NCBI GenBank assembly: GCA_963678375.2
Contig: OY782831.1
Span: 1,674,001-1,738,000, forward strand
DNA length: 64,000 nucleotides
Direction: 5' to 3'
From: JAEKNW01 sp963678375
GTDB lineage: Bacteria > Cloacimonadota > Cloacimonadia > Cloacimonadales > JAFGVF01
Made by a program: the position numbers and the translations under genes. The notes under the pieces are model-generated. The model saw only the letters and a list, made by a program, of their open reading frames with translations, was not told the DNA's origin and made no database searches. Shown here piece by piece: positions 16,169 to 24,721 of this stretch. Position 1 is the first letter of the stretch, and each line of letters begins with the position of its first letter.

Positions 16169-17577
16169 TGCCAAAAAGAGTAATTATAATATTTTTCTTA
16201 GTAGTTTTGTTGCAAGCTGCTTTTGGACAATCAATAATGGAAATACAACAAACGAATGAACCTGGAGATGGTAGTTATCCTTCAACATATCTTGGGCAAG
16301 AAGTAACAATTAGTCCTGTAACAATTGGTGTTAAGGGGTTTGATGGTTCAGATAATAACATGTTTGCTTTTGATTTAAATCCAGGAATTTGGAATGGTAT
16401 TTATTTGAATAATGCTAATAATACTGTTAATACAAGAACAATGGTATCTATCACAGGTACTGTAGCTGAGAATAATGGTATGACTGAATTAACAAATGCC
16501 ACTGTTACCGTAATTAATCAAGGTCCTTTTGATTTAACTGCTAACGATATAACAATCTCAGCTATTGCAGATCCGCAAATTGCTGAGCAGTATGAATCTT
16601 CTTATGTAAAAATTAATAATCTAGTTTATAGCGGTAATAATGAAGGAAATTATTGGCTAGCTCAAGATGCTGATGATAATACTGTTAGAATTGGTTCTGG
16701 TTTCTTTGAGTCAAACCCTGCTACAGGTGACGAGTTTGGTTCTATTTCTGGTATTCTTGTTTATGATGGTAGTAACTTTGCTATTCATCCTAAAGATGCT
16801 AGTGACCTTGTACCTAGTACTCCGGCAACTCTTTCAGTTATGTCAGAGAAAGAGAAAATTGGGGATAAATTATATGTTCATGTAAAATCAACTAATATCA
16901 AAGATTATTGGGGAATTACAGGTTTTGAATTTAACTTCACTTATAATGATGAATTCCTAAGTTATTACACCAATGAAGTTGGTCTTTCTGGTTTAGGCGA
17001 ACCTAATGCTATTGCTAATGAAGAAGTTGATGATGATGATATTTACACAATTAACTTTATGCCAGGTGTTACTTTTGGTTCTTATGATTCTCCTACTTTA
17101 ATCACTCTCATATTTGATATAAAAGAATATGGTCTTGCTTCAGTTAATTTTAGTAATTTTAAATTCTATGATGATGCTGAAAATACATGGACTGTCAGTG
17201 ATTTATCAAACTTAAATGTATCATTCAATAATACTTATAATGATAAAGAAGCTTACCTATCAATAAGAAACTCTAACAATGATAAAAACATCTTCAACCC
17301 TTATCTAAATGAAAGATTAACCATAAAATATGGCTTCAAGCCTGGCTATAGTACTAAAACTATTATAAGAATCTATGATTTAAAAGGTAGATTAATCTAT
17401 ACTCCAGTTAATAAAGTTCATAGTGGACTTGGTGAATTTGTCTGGGATGGAAGAGATAAAAACCGTGAACTAGTTGATATCGGAACTTACATTTGCCAAG
17501 TAGAAGTTGTAATTAGAGAAAATGGTGATAAATATGTAACTGATCAACCAATCGTCGTAGCCGGACAGCTAAAATAG
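16168..17577 (+). CDS. Secreted OB-fold/cohesin-like protein with FlgD-type C-terminal domain
   Basis: 469 residues. A signal peptide is visible (VIIIFFLVVLLQAAFG). Residues about 20-210 form a repeated OB-like beta region (VTISPVTIGVKG, MVSITGTVAENNG, YVKINNLVYSG) as in nuclease-associated secreted proteins. Residues 215-360 resemble a cohesin/Ig fold. The C-terminal about 90 residues (IKYGFKPGYSTKTIIRIYDLKGRLI, then GEFVWDGRDKNRELVDIGTYICQVEV) are a FlgD Ig-like/type IX-sorting-style domain. No catalytic residues are recognised. It is probably an envelope or extracellular structural protein. Confidence 0.65.
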   Translation: MPKRVIIIFFLVVLLQAAFGQSIMEIQQTNEPGDGSYPSTYLGQEVTISPVTIGVKGFDGSDNNMFAFDLNPGIWNGIYLNNANNTVNTRTMVSITGTVAENNGMTELTNATVTVINQGPFDLTANDITISAIADPQIAEQYESSYVKINNLVYSGNNEGNYWLAQDADDNTVRIGSGFFESNPATGDEFGSISGILVYDGSNFAIHPKDASDLVPSTPATLSVMSEKEKIGDKLYVHVKSTNIKDYWGITGFEFNFTYNDEFLSYYTNEVGLSGLGEPNAIANEEVDDDDIYTINFMPGVTFGSYDSPTLITLIFDIKEYGLASVNFSNFKFYDDAENTWTVSDLSNLNVSFNNTYNDKEAYLSIRNSNNDKNIFNPYLNERLTIKYGFKPGYSTKTIIRIYDLKGRLIYTPVNKVHSGLGEFVWDGRDKNRELVDIGTYICQVEVVIRENGDKYVTDQPIVVAGQLK

Positions 17578-17586
17578 GGAGTATCA

Positions 17587-18435
17587 ATGAAAAAAATATT
17601 ACTAATAACTATCTTAATTTCTCTTGTTGCTTTAAACTTGAATGCAGCCTTTGAAACTTATGCAAGCTCAGCTAGAGCTCGTGGTATGGCAGATGCTTTC
17701 TTTACTTTATCAGATGATTCAGATGCTTCTTTCTATAATCCAGCTGGTTTAGATGAAGCTGATAATCAGTTTTCATTTAATATAGTTGATCTTTATGGAA
17801 GTAAATATCTTAGAGTTGGAGCTTTCTCTGCAGCTTACAGATTCTCACCTATTTATGGTGTTATTGGTATTGCAGGAAAACAGCTAGGTGTTGAATATGA
17901 AGATACTGATCTTTCTACTGAGACTACCTTAACCTTATCACATTCATTTAAGCTAATGAAAGATTTACATAGCTCACTAGCTTTTGGCTACTCACTTAAT
18001 ATGTACCAACTTGACTTTGCTGAAGATTATGGTGAAGATAGTGCTTTTGGTTTGAATGTTGGTGCTATAGCTACAATGCATCAAAGAACTAAAATATCAT
18101 TTACTATTCATAATATAAATAATCCAGACATGGGAGAAGACGAACAGTTTGAACTCCCAAGAAAAATGGTTACCGGTATTGCCTATCAACCATACTATGG
18201 TGTAACAACTATTCTTGAACTTACTAAAGAGTTAAAAGGTGATACATCAGTAGCTGCAGGTATCGAATATACTGTCTTAGAGAAAATGAAACTAAGAGCT
18301 GGTGTTCATAACAATCCTGCGGTCTATTCTGCTGGTATTGGTTTTGATGTTAAAGGAATGTTAGTTGATTATGGATTCACTTATCATTCAGACCTTGACC
18401 CTACCCACCATTTCCAAGTTGGATATAGATTCTAA
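17587..18435 (+). CDS. PorV/UPF0164-family outer-membrane beta-barrel protein
   Basis: 282 residues with a signal peptide (ILLITILISLVALNLNAA). The family signature follows: SARARGMADAFFTLSDDSDASFYNPAGLDEA, the small-residue-rich plug seen in PorV and UPF0164 proteins. The rest is an alternating amphipathic pattern ending HFQVGYRF, with the terminal aromatic typical of outer-membrane barrels. PorV acts as a shuttle in type IX secretion. A second, larger paralogue at 56045-57052 sits by the porU-like gene and is the better PorV candidate, so this one may have a different role. Confidence 0.75.
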   Translation: MKKILLITILISLVALNLNAAFETYASSARARGMADAFFTLSDDSDASFYNPAGLDEADNQFSFNIVDLYGSKYLRVGAFSAAYRFSPIYGVIGIAGKQLGVEYEDTDLSTETTLTLSHSFKLMKDLHSSLAFGYSLNMYQLDFAEDYGEDSAFGLNVGAIATMHQRTKISFTIHNINNPDMGEDEQFELPRKMVTGIAYQPYYGVTTILELTKELKGDTSVAAGIEYTVLEKMKLRAGVHNNPAVYSAGIGFDVKGMLVDYGFTYHSDLDPTHHFQVGYRF

Positions 18436-18448
18436 AAAAGAGGTTTAA

Positions 18449-18763
18449 ATGAAGAAAAAAGACAAGGAAAATAACCAAGATTATATGAATAATGGCTCTT
18501 TTATTCCATCAATCATTTCTAAGTTACTTTTTGATGGTTTTCAGAATTGGATTAGAGATTATCAACATAACAGAAATATCAAAAAACATGACATAGTTGA
18601 GGAAAAACTTGTCCTTGTAGAAAATCTTCAACTGAAACTAGACAAGAGAGTTAAAGAAAACAAATACAAGATTGATGCTTTGAAAGTTTTAGTTATTATG
18701 AGCATGATTATGAATCTAGTATTCTTTGCAGTGCTTCTAGTTTTCTTAATCATAATGTACTAA
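18449..18763 (+). CDS. Small protein with a C-terminal membrane segment
   Basis: 104 residues, not recognised. The N-terminal half is charged and hydrophilic with a possible coiled coil (HDIVEEKLVLVENLQLKLDKRVKEN). The last 25 residues are strongly hydrophobic (VLVIMSMIMNLVFFAVLLVFLIIMY), consistent with a tail anchor. An AAAGAGG-like ribosome site precedes the ATG. It is the last gene before a strong terminator, 13 bases after the barrel protein, so it may support envelope assembly. Confidence 0.6.
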   Translation: MKKKDKENNQDYMNNGSFIPSIISKLLFDGFQNWIRDYQHNRNIKKHDIVEEKLVLVENLQLKLDKRVKENKYKIDALKVLVIMSMIMNLVFFAVLLVFLIIMY

Positions 18764-18786
18764 AAAATATAAAAATAAGTTAGTTT

Positions 18787-18820
18787 AAGAGCTTTGGTTT
18801 ACCAAAGCTCTTTTCTTGTT
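18787..18820 (+). terminator. Intrinsic terminator ending the tdk-lspA gene run
   Basis: A perfect 11-bp stem AAGAGCTTTGG (18787-18797)/CCAAAGCTCTT (18802-18812) with a four-base loop and a T-rich tail TTCTTGTTT. Confidence 0.85.
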
Positions 18821-18849
18821 TGCCTTAAGAAAATGTAGCAGGTTATGTT

Positions 18850-19012
18850 AACTGGGAAAGCAGATGCCCACATCCGCAAAGGCTTTACAAAAGCCTACTA
18901 AGCTTTGGGAAGTTTTCCAAGGGCTTCCTTCTCAAGCTTAGTTTAGTGGCGGATGTGGTCATCCGCCTTCCCAGTTATTCTAAACGGATGTGGTCATCCT
19001 CTCTCCCAGTTT
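18850..19012. repeat. Composite REP-like element, copy 1
   Basis: An opening unit AACTGGGAAAGC (18850) with GATGCCCACATCCGC is mirrored by GGCGGATGTGGTCATCCGCC (18948-18967) with TTCCCAGTT. A third, degenerate unit follows, CGGATGTGGTCATCC then CTCCCAGTT. Between the arms lies a variable stem-loop (AGGCTTT/AAGCCT and CTAAGCTT/AAGCTTAG). A second element at 26271-26447 has the same order with a different core. Confidence 0.8.
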
Positions 19013-19083
19013 CTACTTTATTCTTGACATATAACTTAGTCCTGAAAAAATAATTTAAAATGTCAAAAATGTGGAGGAAATCA

Positions 19084-19986
19084 ATGTCAATTACCAAACT
19101 TGATCAAATGTTTGATTCTTTAAGAAGTAAGAAAAAAAAGAGATTAGTCGGAGCATACACTGTTGATAGTCATTCAATTGGGGCTATAAGCAAGGCCATA
19201 GATTTAGGAATAGTCGATGCTACCCTAATAGGTAATAGTGACTTAATTAAAGCCACTTGTCAAGCAGAAAATATTGATGTTAATAAATTTGAGATTATTG
19301 ATGAAAAAGTTGATGCTAAAGCTGCTCAAAAAGCCTGCATGTATATCAGAGAAGGTAAAGGTGATTTGATCATGAAAGGATTACTTGGAACTGATACATA
19401 TATGAGGGCCTTATTGAATAAAGAGACAGGTCTTGTTCCTAAAGGCTCTATGTTGTCTCATATTACAGTTATGGAAATTCCAAGCTATGAAAAATTGCTT
19501 GTTGTTTCTGATGTAGCTATTATTCCTCTACCAGATTTAAAACAGAAGATTGGTATAACAAATAATATTATAAAAACTTGTAAAGCTCTTGATATTGAAA
19601 GACCAAAAGTCTCAATTCTTGCATCATCAGAATCAGCAACTGACAAAATAGTAGCTAATGCTGATGCGGCTATAATAACTAAGATGGCTGAAAGAGGTCA
19701 GATTAAAGGAGCTTTTGTTGATGGACCCCTTTCACTAGATTTATCAATTGATAAAGAAGCAGTTGCTATCAAGAAGTTCCAATCACCTGTTGCTGGTGAT
19801 GCTGATGGTATTGTTTTCCCTAATATCGAATCAGGAAATGTCTTTTATAAGACAGTAACTAAGTTAGTCAAGGCAGAACTTGCAGCAATGGTCTGTGGCG
19901 CTAGCTGTCCTGCTATCCTATCTTCTCGAGGAGATACAGAACAAACAAAACTTTACTCAATAGCCTTGGCTGCTCTTCTAGCATAA
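19084..19986 (+). CDS. ptb: Phosphate acetyl/butyryltransferase-like protein 1
   Basis: 300 residues from ATG 19084 (GGAGG upstream); a reading from 19060 would run through that ribosome site. It matches the PTA_PTB family: LVGAYTVDSHSIGAISKAID, GDLIMKGLLGTDTYMRALL, SDVAIIPLPDLKQKIGI and GAFVDGPLSLDLSID are diagnostic. The family converts acyl-CoA and phosphate to acyl phosphate and CoA, feeding a kinase that makes ATP. A paralogue follows after 18 bases. No butyrate or acetate kinase is adjacent. Substrate is not decided. Confidence 0.82.
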   Translation: MSITKLDQMFDSLRSKKKKRLVGAYTVDSHSIGAISKAIDLGIVDATLIGNSDLIKATCQAENIDVNKFEIIDEKVDAKAAQKACMYIREGKGDLIMKGLLGTDTYMRALLNKETGLVPKGSMLSHITVMEIPSYEKLLVVSDVAIIPLPDLKQKIGITNNIIKTCKALDIERPKVSILASSESATDKIVANADAAIITKMAERGQIKGAFVDGPLSLDLSIDKEAVAIKKFQSPVAGDADGIVFPNIESGNVFYKTVTKLVKAELAAMVCGASCPAILSSRGDTEQTKLYSIALAALLA

Positions 19987-20004
19987 GAATAAGGAAGCTT
20001 TAAA

Positions 20005-20907
20005 ATGATAACAAAATTAGACCAAATGGTTGATCAGGTTAAGAAGTTAGGAAAGAAATTTAAGATTGCTGTAGCTTATGCTCAGGATTCAAATACCATT
20101 GGGGCTATTGCTCAAGCTATTAAAGATGGCTTTATTGAAGCAATTATGATTGGTGATGAAGATAAGATTATTGAAGTTGCTAAAGCAGCCAATATTGAGC
20201 CAGATATTTTCCAGATTATTGATATCAAAGATGAAATTCCAGCAATTGAAAAAGCTGTTGAAATGGTAAGAAATGACCAAGCAGATGTTCTGATGAAAGG
20301 TCTTTGTGGAACTGATAAATTCCTCAGAGGCGTTATTAATAAAGAAAAGGGACTCTTACCTCCTAAAGCTACTATGACCTATGTTTGTGCTTTAGAAATA
20401 CCAAAATACCATAAATTGCTTTTTGTTACAGATACTGCTGTTTTACCTTTCCCTGATTTGAAGCAGAAGACTGCTATGTTAAACTACTCTGTAGCTATGG
20501 CTAGAAGATTTGGTATTGAACAACCCAAAGTAGCTCTTATCTCTGCTGCTGAAAAAGTAAGTCCTCATTTTGAATCGCATAATGACTACACACAGCTATG
20601 TATGATGGCACAAAGAGGTCAGATTAAAAATTGCATTGTTGATGGTCCTTTAGATATCTTCTTAGCTTGTGATCAAGAAAGTGTAAAGATAAAAGGTGTA
20701 CCAACTCCTATTAATGGAGATGCAGATGTGCTTCTTTTCCCATCCTTAGAAGCCTGTAATTCTTTCTACAAGGGACAAATGTTATGGGGTGGAGCTGAAT
20801 TAGCTGGGCTTATTCAAGGAACTACTAAACCAGTAGTTGTGATGTCTCGTTCAGAATCACCAAAATCAAAATATTATTGCATTGCTCTTTCCTGTTTGAT
20901 GGTATAA
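20005..20907 (+). CDS. ptb: Phosphate acetyl/butyryltransferase-like protein 2
   Basis: 300 residues, clearly homologous throughout to the preceding gene: shared ITKLDQM N-terminus, VAYAQDSNTIGAIAQAI, ADVLMKGLCGTDKFLRGVI, TDTAVLPFPDLKQKTA, CIVDGPLDIFLACD and a C-terminal Ser-rich IALSCLMV. AAGGAAG lies upstream of ATG 20005. The duplication is old, since many positions differ, so the two may form a heteromer or have different chain-length preferences. The pair ends at an intrinsic terminator. Confidence 0.82.
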   Translation: MITKLDQMVDQVKKLGKKFKIAVAYAQDSNTIGAIAQAIKDGFIEAIMIGDEDKIIEVAKAANIEPDIFQIIDIKDEIPAIEKAVEMVRNDQADVLMKGLCGTDKFLRGVINKEKGLLPPKATMTYVCALEIPKYHKLLFVTDTAVLPFPDLKQKTAMLNYSVAMARRFGIEQPKVALISAAEKVSPHFESHNDYTQLCMMAQRGQIKNCIVDGPLDIFLACDQESVKIKGVPTPINGDADVLLFPSLEACNSFYKGQMLWGGAELAGLIQGTTKPVVVMSRSESPKSKYYCIALSCLMV

Positions 20908-20930
20908 GAGAAAGCTGTATATATTTATAT

Positions 20931-20960
20931 AAAGGGCGAAATATTTTCGCCCTTTAAATA
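20931..20960 (+). terminator. Intrinsic terminator after the ptb pair
   Basis: A perfect 10-bp stem AAAGGGCGAA (20931-20940)/TTCGCCCTTT (20946-20955) with an ATATT loop. The 3' tail is short in T. Confidence 0.7.
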
Positions 20961-21018
20961 GACCGGAGTTCCTCAACAGTTGGTAAGGGACTTCGGAGAT
21001 AACCTACCATAGGAACTA
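20959..21018. repeat. 59-60-base hairpin repeat, family B copy 1
   Basis: TAGACC, then a stem CCGGAGTTCC/GGGACTTCGG enclosing CAAC/GTTG, then a tail ending GGAACTA. A second copy at 28143-28201 shares CTTCCTCAAC-like and GTAAGGGACTTCGGA segments and a GAACTA end. The two differ mostly at paired or loop positions. Confidence 0.65.
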
Positions 21019-22413
21019 ACTATTTAATTCTTCATATATTCTTTCAAAGATATAGCCAACATGAACTCTATTTAGTAAATCAATCATATTAACGTTGATT
21101 TCAATTACCTTTCCTTTATGAAATCCGTATTTCACAACATTGATTGCATAATCCTGATACCAACGATTAAGATTTTTGATTTCAGCTTGGCTCCATCCAC
21201 CTTCAATTTCCATTTCTCTTCCTCTTTGTTGAATCCTTTGCCAAGCTAATTTGGGGTTTCCGACTAATTGAATTATTAAGTCTGCACTTGGTAGTTGGTT
21301 ATTCATCTTATGAAACTCAGTTGTTAATCTTTCAAGCTCGAGATCAGTGAGCAAACCATCATGATGGAACTGATGACAAAAGACGAGTAAATCCTCTGGA
21401 AGTGACCGATCTTTTACATAGGAACTATCACCATTCTTACCTTGTAATCTTTGTTCAGCTCTCATCTTTAAGAAATGAAGTTGCAAATCAAAACAGTACT
21501 TCTTTTTATCTGATAAAAACTTCTCTAAAAGAGGGTTTTCCTCAGGTTTTTCATAGAGTCCTTTTAAATTTAAGGATCTTTCCATAATAGCAGTAATAGT
21601 TGATTTTCCTAAACCCACATTCCCAGCAATGGTAATTAATTTTGGGTTCTCTGAAAGGAAGTTCTCAAGTTTTTTCTCAATCTCGATAGCTTTAAGTGTA
21701 GCTTCAGTTTCTGGTAGTTTTACCCATTTTCTTATTCCTAGACTAGTGATTCTTAAAGGTGTTTCTCTAATTCTTTTAGCAATTAGATTTATAGCTGTAT
21801 CGACAAATTCATCTTCTGGCAAAGCATCTGTATCTAGAACTAGAACAGGACATTTTACATAGTTTTCAATATATTCTTCATAAAGATAGTTTAGTTGTTG
21901 TAGGTAGCTTTCTGGGATCAGCTTTTCACTTTCTCTACCTCTTTTAGCAATACGTGTTTTCAAGCTTGCAACATTAGCTCGTAAATAAACTATTATATCA
22001 GGTTCATTAAAGTTTTCTGTCATTAAATGATAGCTTCTTTGATAAGCTTGGAATTCTGCTTCTGTCATGTTTCCAAGAATCCTCTGAGCTTTTCCAAAGA
22101 TATGATAGTCTTCTGCTAAAGTTCTGTCTTCAAGGATAATGCCCCGTGAACTATCAATTCTCTTTTGTCTTTCTAATCTCCCATTGAAAAACTCAATTTG
22201 AGCCATAAATGCATTTTTTACTGGGTCTTGATAAAAGGCATCTAAGACAAGAGGGTTAAAAGTTTCATCAAAAGTGTGAATGTCAGCTTCTTGACTTTCA
22301 CCAGGGAAAAGTGAGAGAAGTTTATCTTTGTAAGGTTGAGTTTTTGCTTTAGTTACTAAGGTAGATTTGCCAACACCAATATTACCAATTATTCCTATTC
22401 TTAAGTTTTCCAT
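21016..22413 (-). CDS. Fused tandem deoxynucleoside kinase
   Basis: 465 residues built from two full deoxynucleoside-kinase domains. Domain 1 (about 1-215) has P-loop GNIGVGKST (10-18), LEDRTLAEDYHIFGK (DR motif at 96-97) and lid TRIAKRGRESE. Domain 2 (about 258-465) has P-loop GNVGLGKST (264-272), KDRSLPEDLLVF and lid QRIQQRGREMEIEG. Such enzymes phosphorylate dA, dG or dC; in Lactobacillus, paired dAK/dGK subunits come from separate tandem genes. Both sites look intact here, so one polypeptide may carry two specificities. Monocistronic. It complements tdk and the purine phosphorylase in nucleoside salvage. Confidence 0.85.
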   Translation of the reverse strand: MENLRIGIIGNIGVGKSTLVTKAKTQPYKDKLLSLFPGESQEADIHTFDETFNPLVLDAFYQDPVKNAFMAQIEFFNGRLERQKRIDSSRGIILEDRTLAEDYHIFGKAQRILGNMTEAEFQAYQRSYHLMTENFNEPDIIVYLRANVASLKTRIAKRGRESEKLIPESYLQQLNYLYEEYIENYVKCPVLVLDTDALPEDEFVDTAINLIAKRIRETPLRITSLGIRKWVKLPETEATLKAIEIEKKLENFLSENPKLITIAGNVGLGKSTITAIMERSLNLKGLYEKPEENPLLEKFLSDKKKYCFDLQLHFLKMRAEQRLQGKNGDSSYVKDRSLPEDLLVFCHQFHHDGLLTDLELERLTTEFHKMNNQLPSADLIIQLVGNPKLAWQRIQQRGREMEIEGGWSQAEIKNLNRWYQDYAINVVKYGFHKGKVIEINVNMIDLLNRVHVGYIFERIYEELNS

Positions 22414-22568
22414 ATAAGTCCTTTATTCTAATCTCTGTTTGAATTTAGCTTAATTAATATTATAATATATTTTTTAAAGAGATGTTTTCTGTCAAGTGTA
22501 GATATCACTTGACGAATAAACTAAGATTTTTAATTTTAGATGTTGGAATTTATCCAAAGGAGAATGCT

Positions 22569-24422
22569 TTGTTAAATGATATAGATAAGATAGAAAAAAT
22601 AAAAAAGTTGAAGATTGAAGAACTAGAGTCTTTAGCTAATGAGGTTCGTGAAAGAATCATTGAAGTTACCTCAAAGAATGGGGGACATGTCGCTCCTAGT
22701 TTAGGAGCTACCGATTTAGCCATAGCTCTTTTAAAAGTTTTTACTCCACCTGAAGATGCTATTGTCTGGGATGTTGGACATCAAGCTTATGCTTATAAAA
22801 TCTTAACTGGAAGAAATAAAGATTTTGATACTTTAAGACAGTATCAAGGAATCAGTGGTTTTAATAACATCTTTGAGAGTGAATATGATGCATTCGGAGT
22901 TGGGCATAGTTCTACTTCAATCTCTGCCGCTTTAGGTATTGCTTGTGCAAAGCAGATTAGACATGAAGTGGGTCACAGCATTGCTATTATTGGTGATGGT
23001 GCTTTAACAGGTGGGATGTCTTTTGAAGCTCTCAATCATGCTGGACATCTTGCTAAGGATAAGATGCTAGTTATTCTTAATGATAATAATATGTCAATTT
23101 CTAAGAATGTGGGTGCTCTTCAAAAATATTTGACTAATATGCTGGTAAGTAGGTCTTATAATGCCCTTAAAAAACAAGTTTGGGATTTTTCTTCAACCCT
23201 TCCCAGGGCAATTAGGACAAGGTTTATCAGAGGAGCTCAGAAAATGGAAGAGAGTATGATTAACATTCTTGTTCCCAACATTATCTTTGAAGATTTAGGT
23301 TTCAAATATGTTGGTCCTGTCGATGGTCATAACATTCCTCGTTTAATAAGAGTTCTAAATAAGGTCAAGTATAATATGGTAGGACCAGTCTTGTTGCATG
23401 TTGTTACTAAAAAGGGCAAGGGCTTCTCTATAGCAGAGAATAATTCCAGTAAATTCCATGGATTAGGACCCTATAATGCTACTTCTGGAGAGACTCAAAG
23501 TAAGAAAGCTAAGAATTGGTCTAGTAGCTTTGGTGATAAATTAATAGCACTAGCCGAATCTAACAAGAAGATAGTTGCAATAACTGCAGCTATGTCTGAT
23601 GGTACGGGTTTAACTAAATTTGAGAAAAAATATCCAAGTAGATTTTTCGATGTTGGTATTGCAGAACAGCATGCAATTACTTTTGCTGCAGGTTTAGCTA
23701 CTAAGGGTATTAAGCCATTTGTAGCTATTTACTCTACCTTTATTCAACGAGCTTATGACCAGATAATTCACGATGTTGCCTTGCAAAAACTTCCTCTTGT
23801 TATTTGTTTAGATAGATCTGGTTTAGTAGGTGAAGATGGTGCAACTCATCATGGTGCCTTTGATCTCTCTTTCTTGTTGCCCATACCAAACTTAGTTATT
23901 CTTACCCCAGCTTATGAAAAAGAATTCCATGAAATGCTAACTTTTGCTTCTGAATATCAAGATGGACCTATTATAATCCGCTATCCAAGAGGAAATATTA
24001 ATATTGATAAGAATAACCATAGACCTTTCCTCTTAGGCAAGTTCTCTACAATAGAGACTGGTAGCAAGATTGCTATTCTGGTAGTTGGTCATGCCTTAGA
24101 AATAGCTAATCAAGTAAAAAATGAACTGCTGGAACAGGCTAAAATTAGCCCAGAAATCATTAATGTAAGATCAGTAAAACCTCTAGATTATGCTGGTTTA
24201 GATGAACTCAAAGATAAGTTTGATTTAATAGTAACAATAGAACATAACTCTCTTACTAATGGGGTAGGACAGCTAATTAAGAATTATCTTAAATCTCAAC
24301 CTCTTCTTAATATAGGTTATCCTGATAGCTTTATCACTCACGGTAATGTTAGCAAATTATATGAAGAAATTGGATTCACTGCCCAAGCAATAACAGAAAA
24401 AATATTAAAGGAAATAAAATGA
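22569..24422 (+). CDS. dxs: 1-deoxy-D-xylulose-5-phosphate synthase
   Basis: 617 residues from TTG 22569, chosen because AAGGAG lies six bases upstream and LLNDIDKIEKIKKL aligns with the family N-terminus; the longer reading to 22482 adds an unlikely leader. Thiamine-diphosphate motif IIGDGALTGGMSFEALNHAG...NDNNMSIS, DVGHQAYAYKILTGR, and transketolase-like FDVGIAEQHAITFAAGLA are present. It condenses pyruvate and glyceraldehyde-3-phosphate in the first step of the MEP isoprenoid pathway. IspE is elsewhere in the window. It overlaps yhbY by four bases. Confidence 0.95.
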   Translation: MLNDIDKIEKIKKLKIEELESLANEVRERIIEVTSKNGGHVAPSLGATDLAIALLKVFTPPEDAIVWDVGHQAYAYKILTGRNKDFDTLRQYQGISGFNNIFESEYDAFGVGHSSTSISAALGIACAKQIRHEVGHSIAIIGDGALTGGMSFEALNHAGHLAKDKMLVILNDNNMSISKNVGALQKYLTNMLVSRSYNALKKQVWDFSSTLPRAIRTRFIRGAQKMEESMINILVPNIIFEDLGFKYVGPVDGHNIPRLIRVLNKVKYNMVGPVLLHVVTKKGKGFSIAENNSSKFHGLGPYNATSGETQSKKAKNWSSSFGDKLIALAESNKKIVAITAAMSDGTGLTKFEKKYPSRFFDVGIAEQHAITFAAGLATKGIKPFVAIYSTFIQRAYDQIIHDVALQKLPLVICLDRSGLVGEDGATHHGAFDLSFLLPIPNLVILTPAYEKEFHEMLTFASEYQDGPIIIRYPRGNINIDKNNHRPFLLGKFSTIETGSKIAILVVGHALEIANQVKNELLEQAKISPEIINVRSVKPLDYAGLDELKDKFDLIVTIEHNSLTNGVGQLIKNYLKSQPLLNIGYPDSFITHGNVSKLYEEIGFTAQAITEKILKEIK

Positions 24423-24715
24423 ATTTAACAGGAAAACAAAAAGCATATTTAAAAAAAATCATTCACGATACAAAACCGGTTGTAATGATTGGGGGTAAAG
24501 GTGTATCTGAACAAGTTATCAGAACAATAAATGAAGAATTAGAAATGAAAGAACTCATAAAAATTAAGTTTGTTGAATTTAAAGAGCAAAAGAAGGAACT
24601 ATTCCCACAAATTGCTGAAAAGGTTGATGCAATAGCTATTGATTTAATAGGTAATATGGGTATTCTTTATCGTCAAAATGCTGATCCAGAAAAACAGATA
24701 ATAAAAATCCCATAA
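24419..24715 (+). CDS. yhbY: YhbY-like CRM-domain RNA-binding protein
   Basis: 98 residues covering a single CRM domain: LTGKQKAYLKKIIHDTKPVVMIGGKGVSEQVI includes the GxxG loop. ELIKIKFVEFKEQKKE and VDAIAIDLIGNMGILYR follow. YhbY associates with pre-50S ribosomal particles. ATGA overlap with dxs, and mnmE follows after six bases. Confidence 0.92.
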   Translation: MNLTGKQKAYLKKIIHDTKPVVMIGGKGVSEQVIRTINEELEMKELIKIKFVEFKEQKKELFPQIAEKVDAIAIDLIGNMGILYRQNADPEKQIIKIP

Positions 24716-24721
24716 CTAGAA

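Noticed and set aside
18850..19012. CRISPR array
   Set aside because: The repeat units are palindromic, in both orientations, with only three units and no regular spacers or cas genes.
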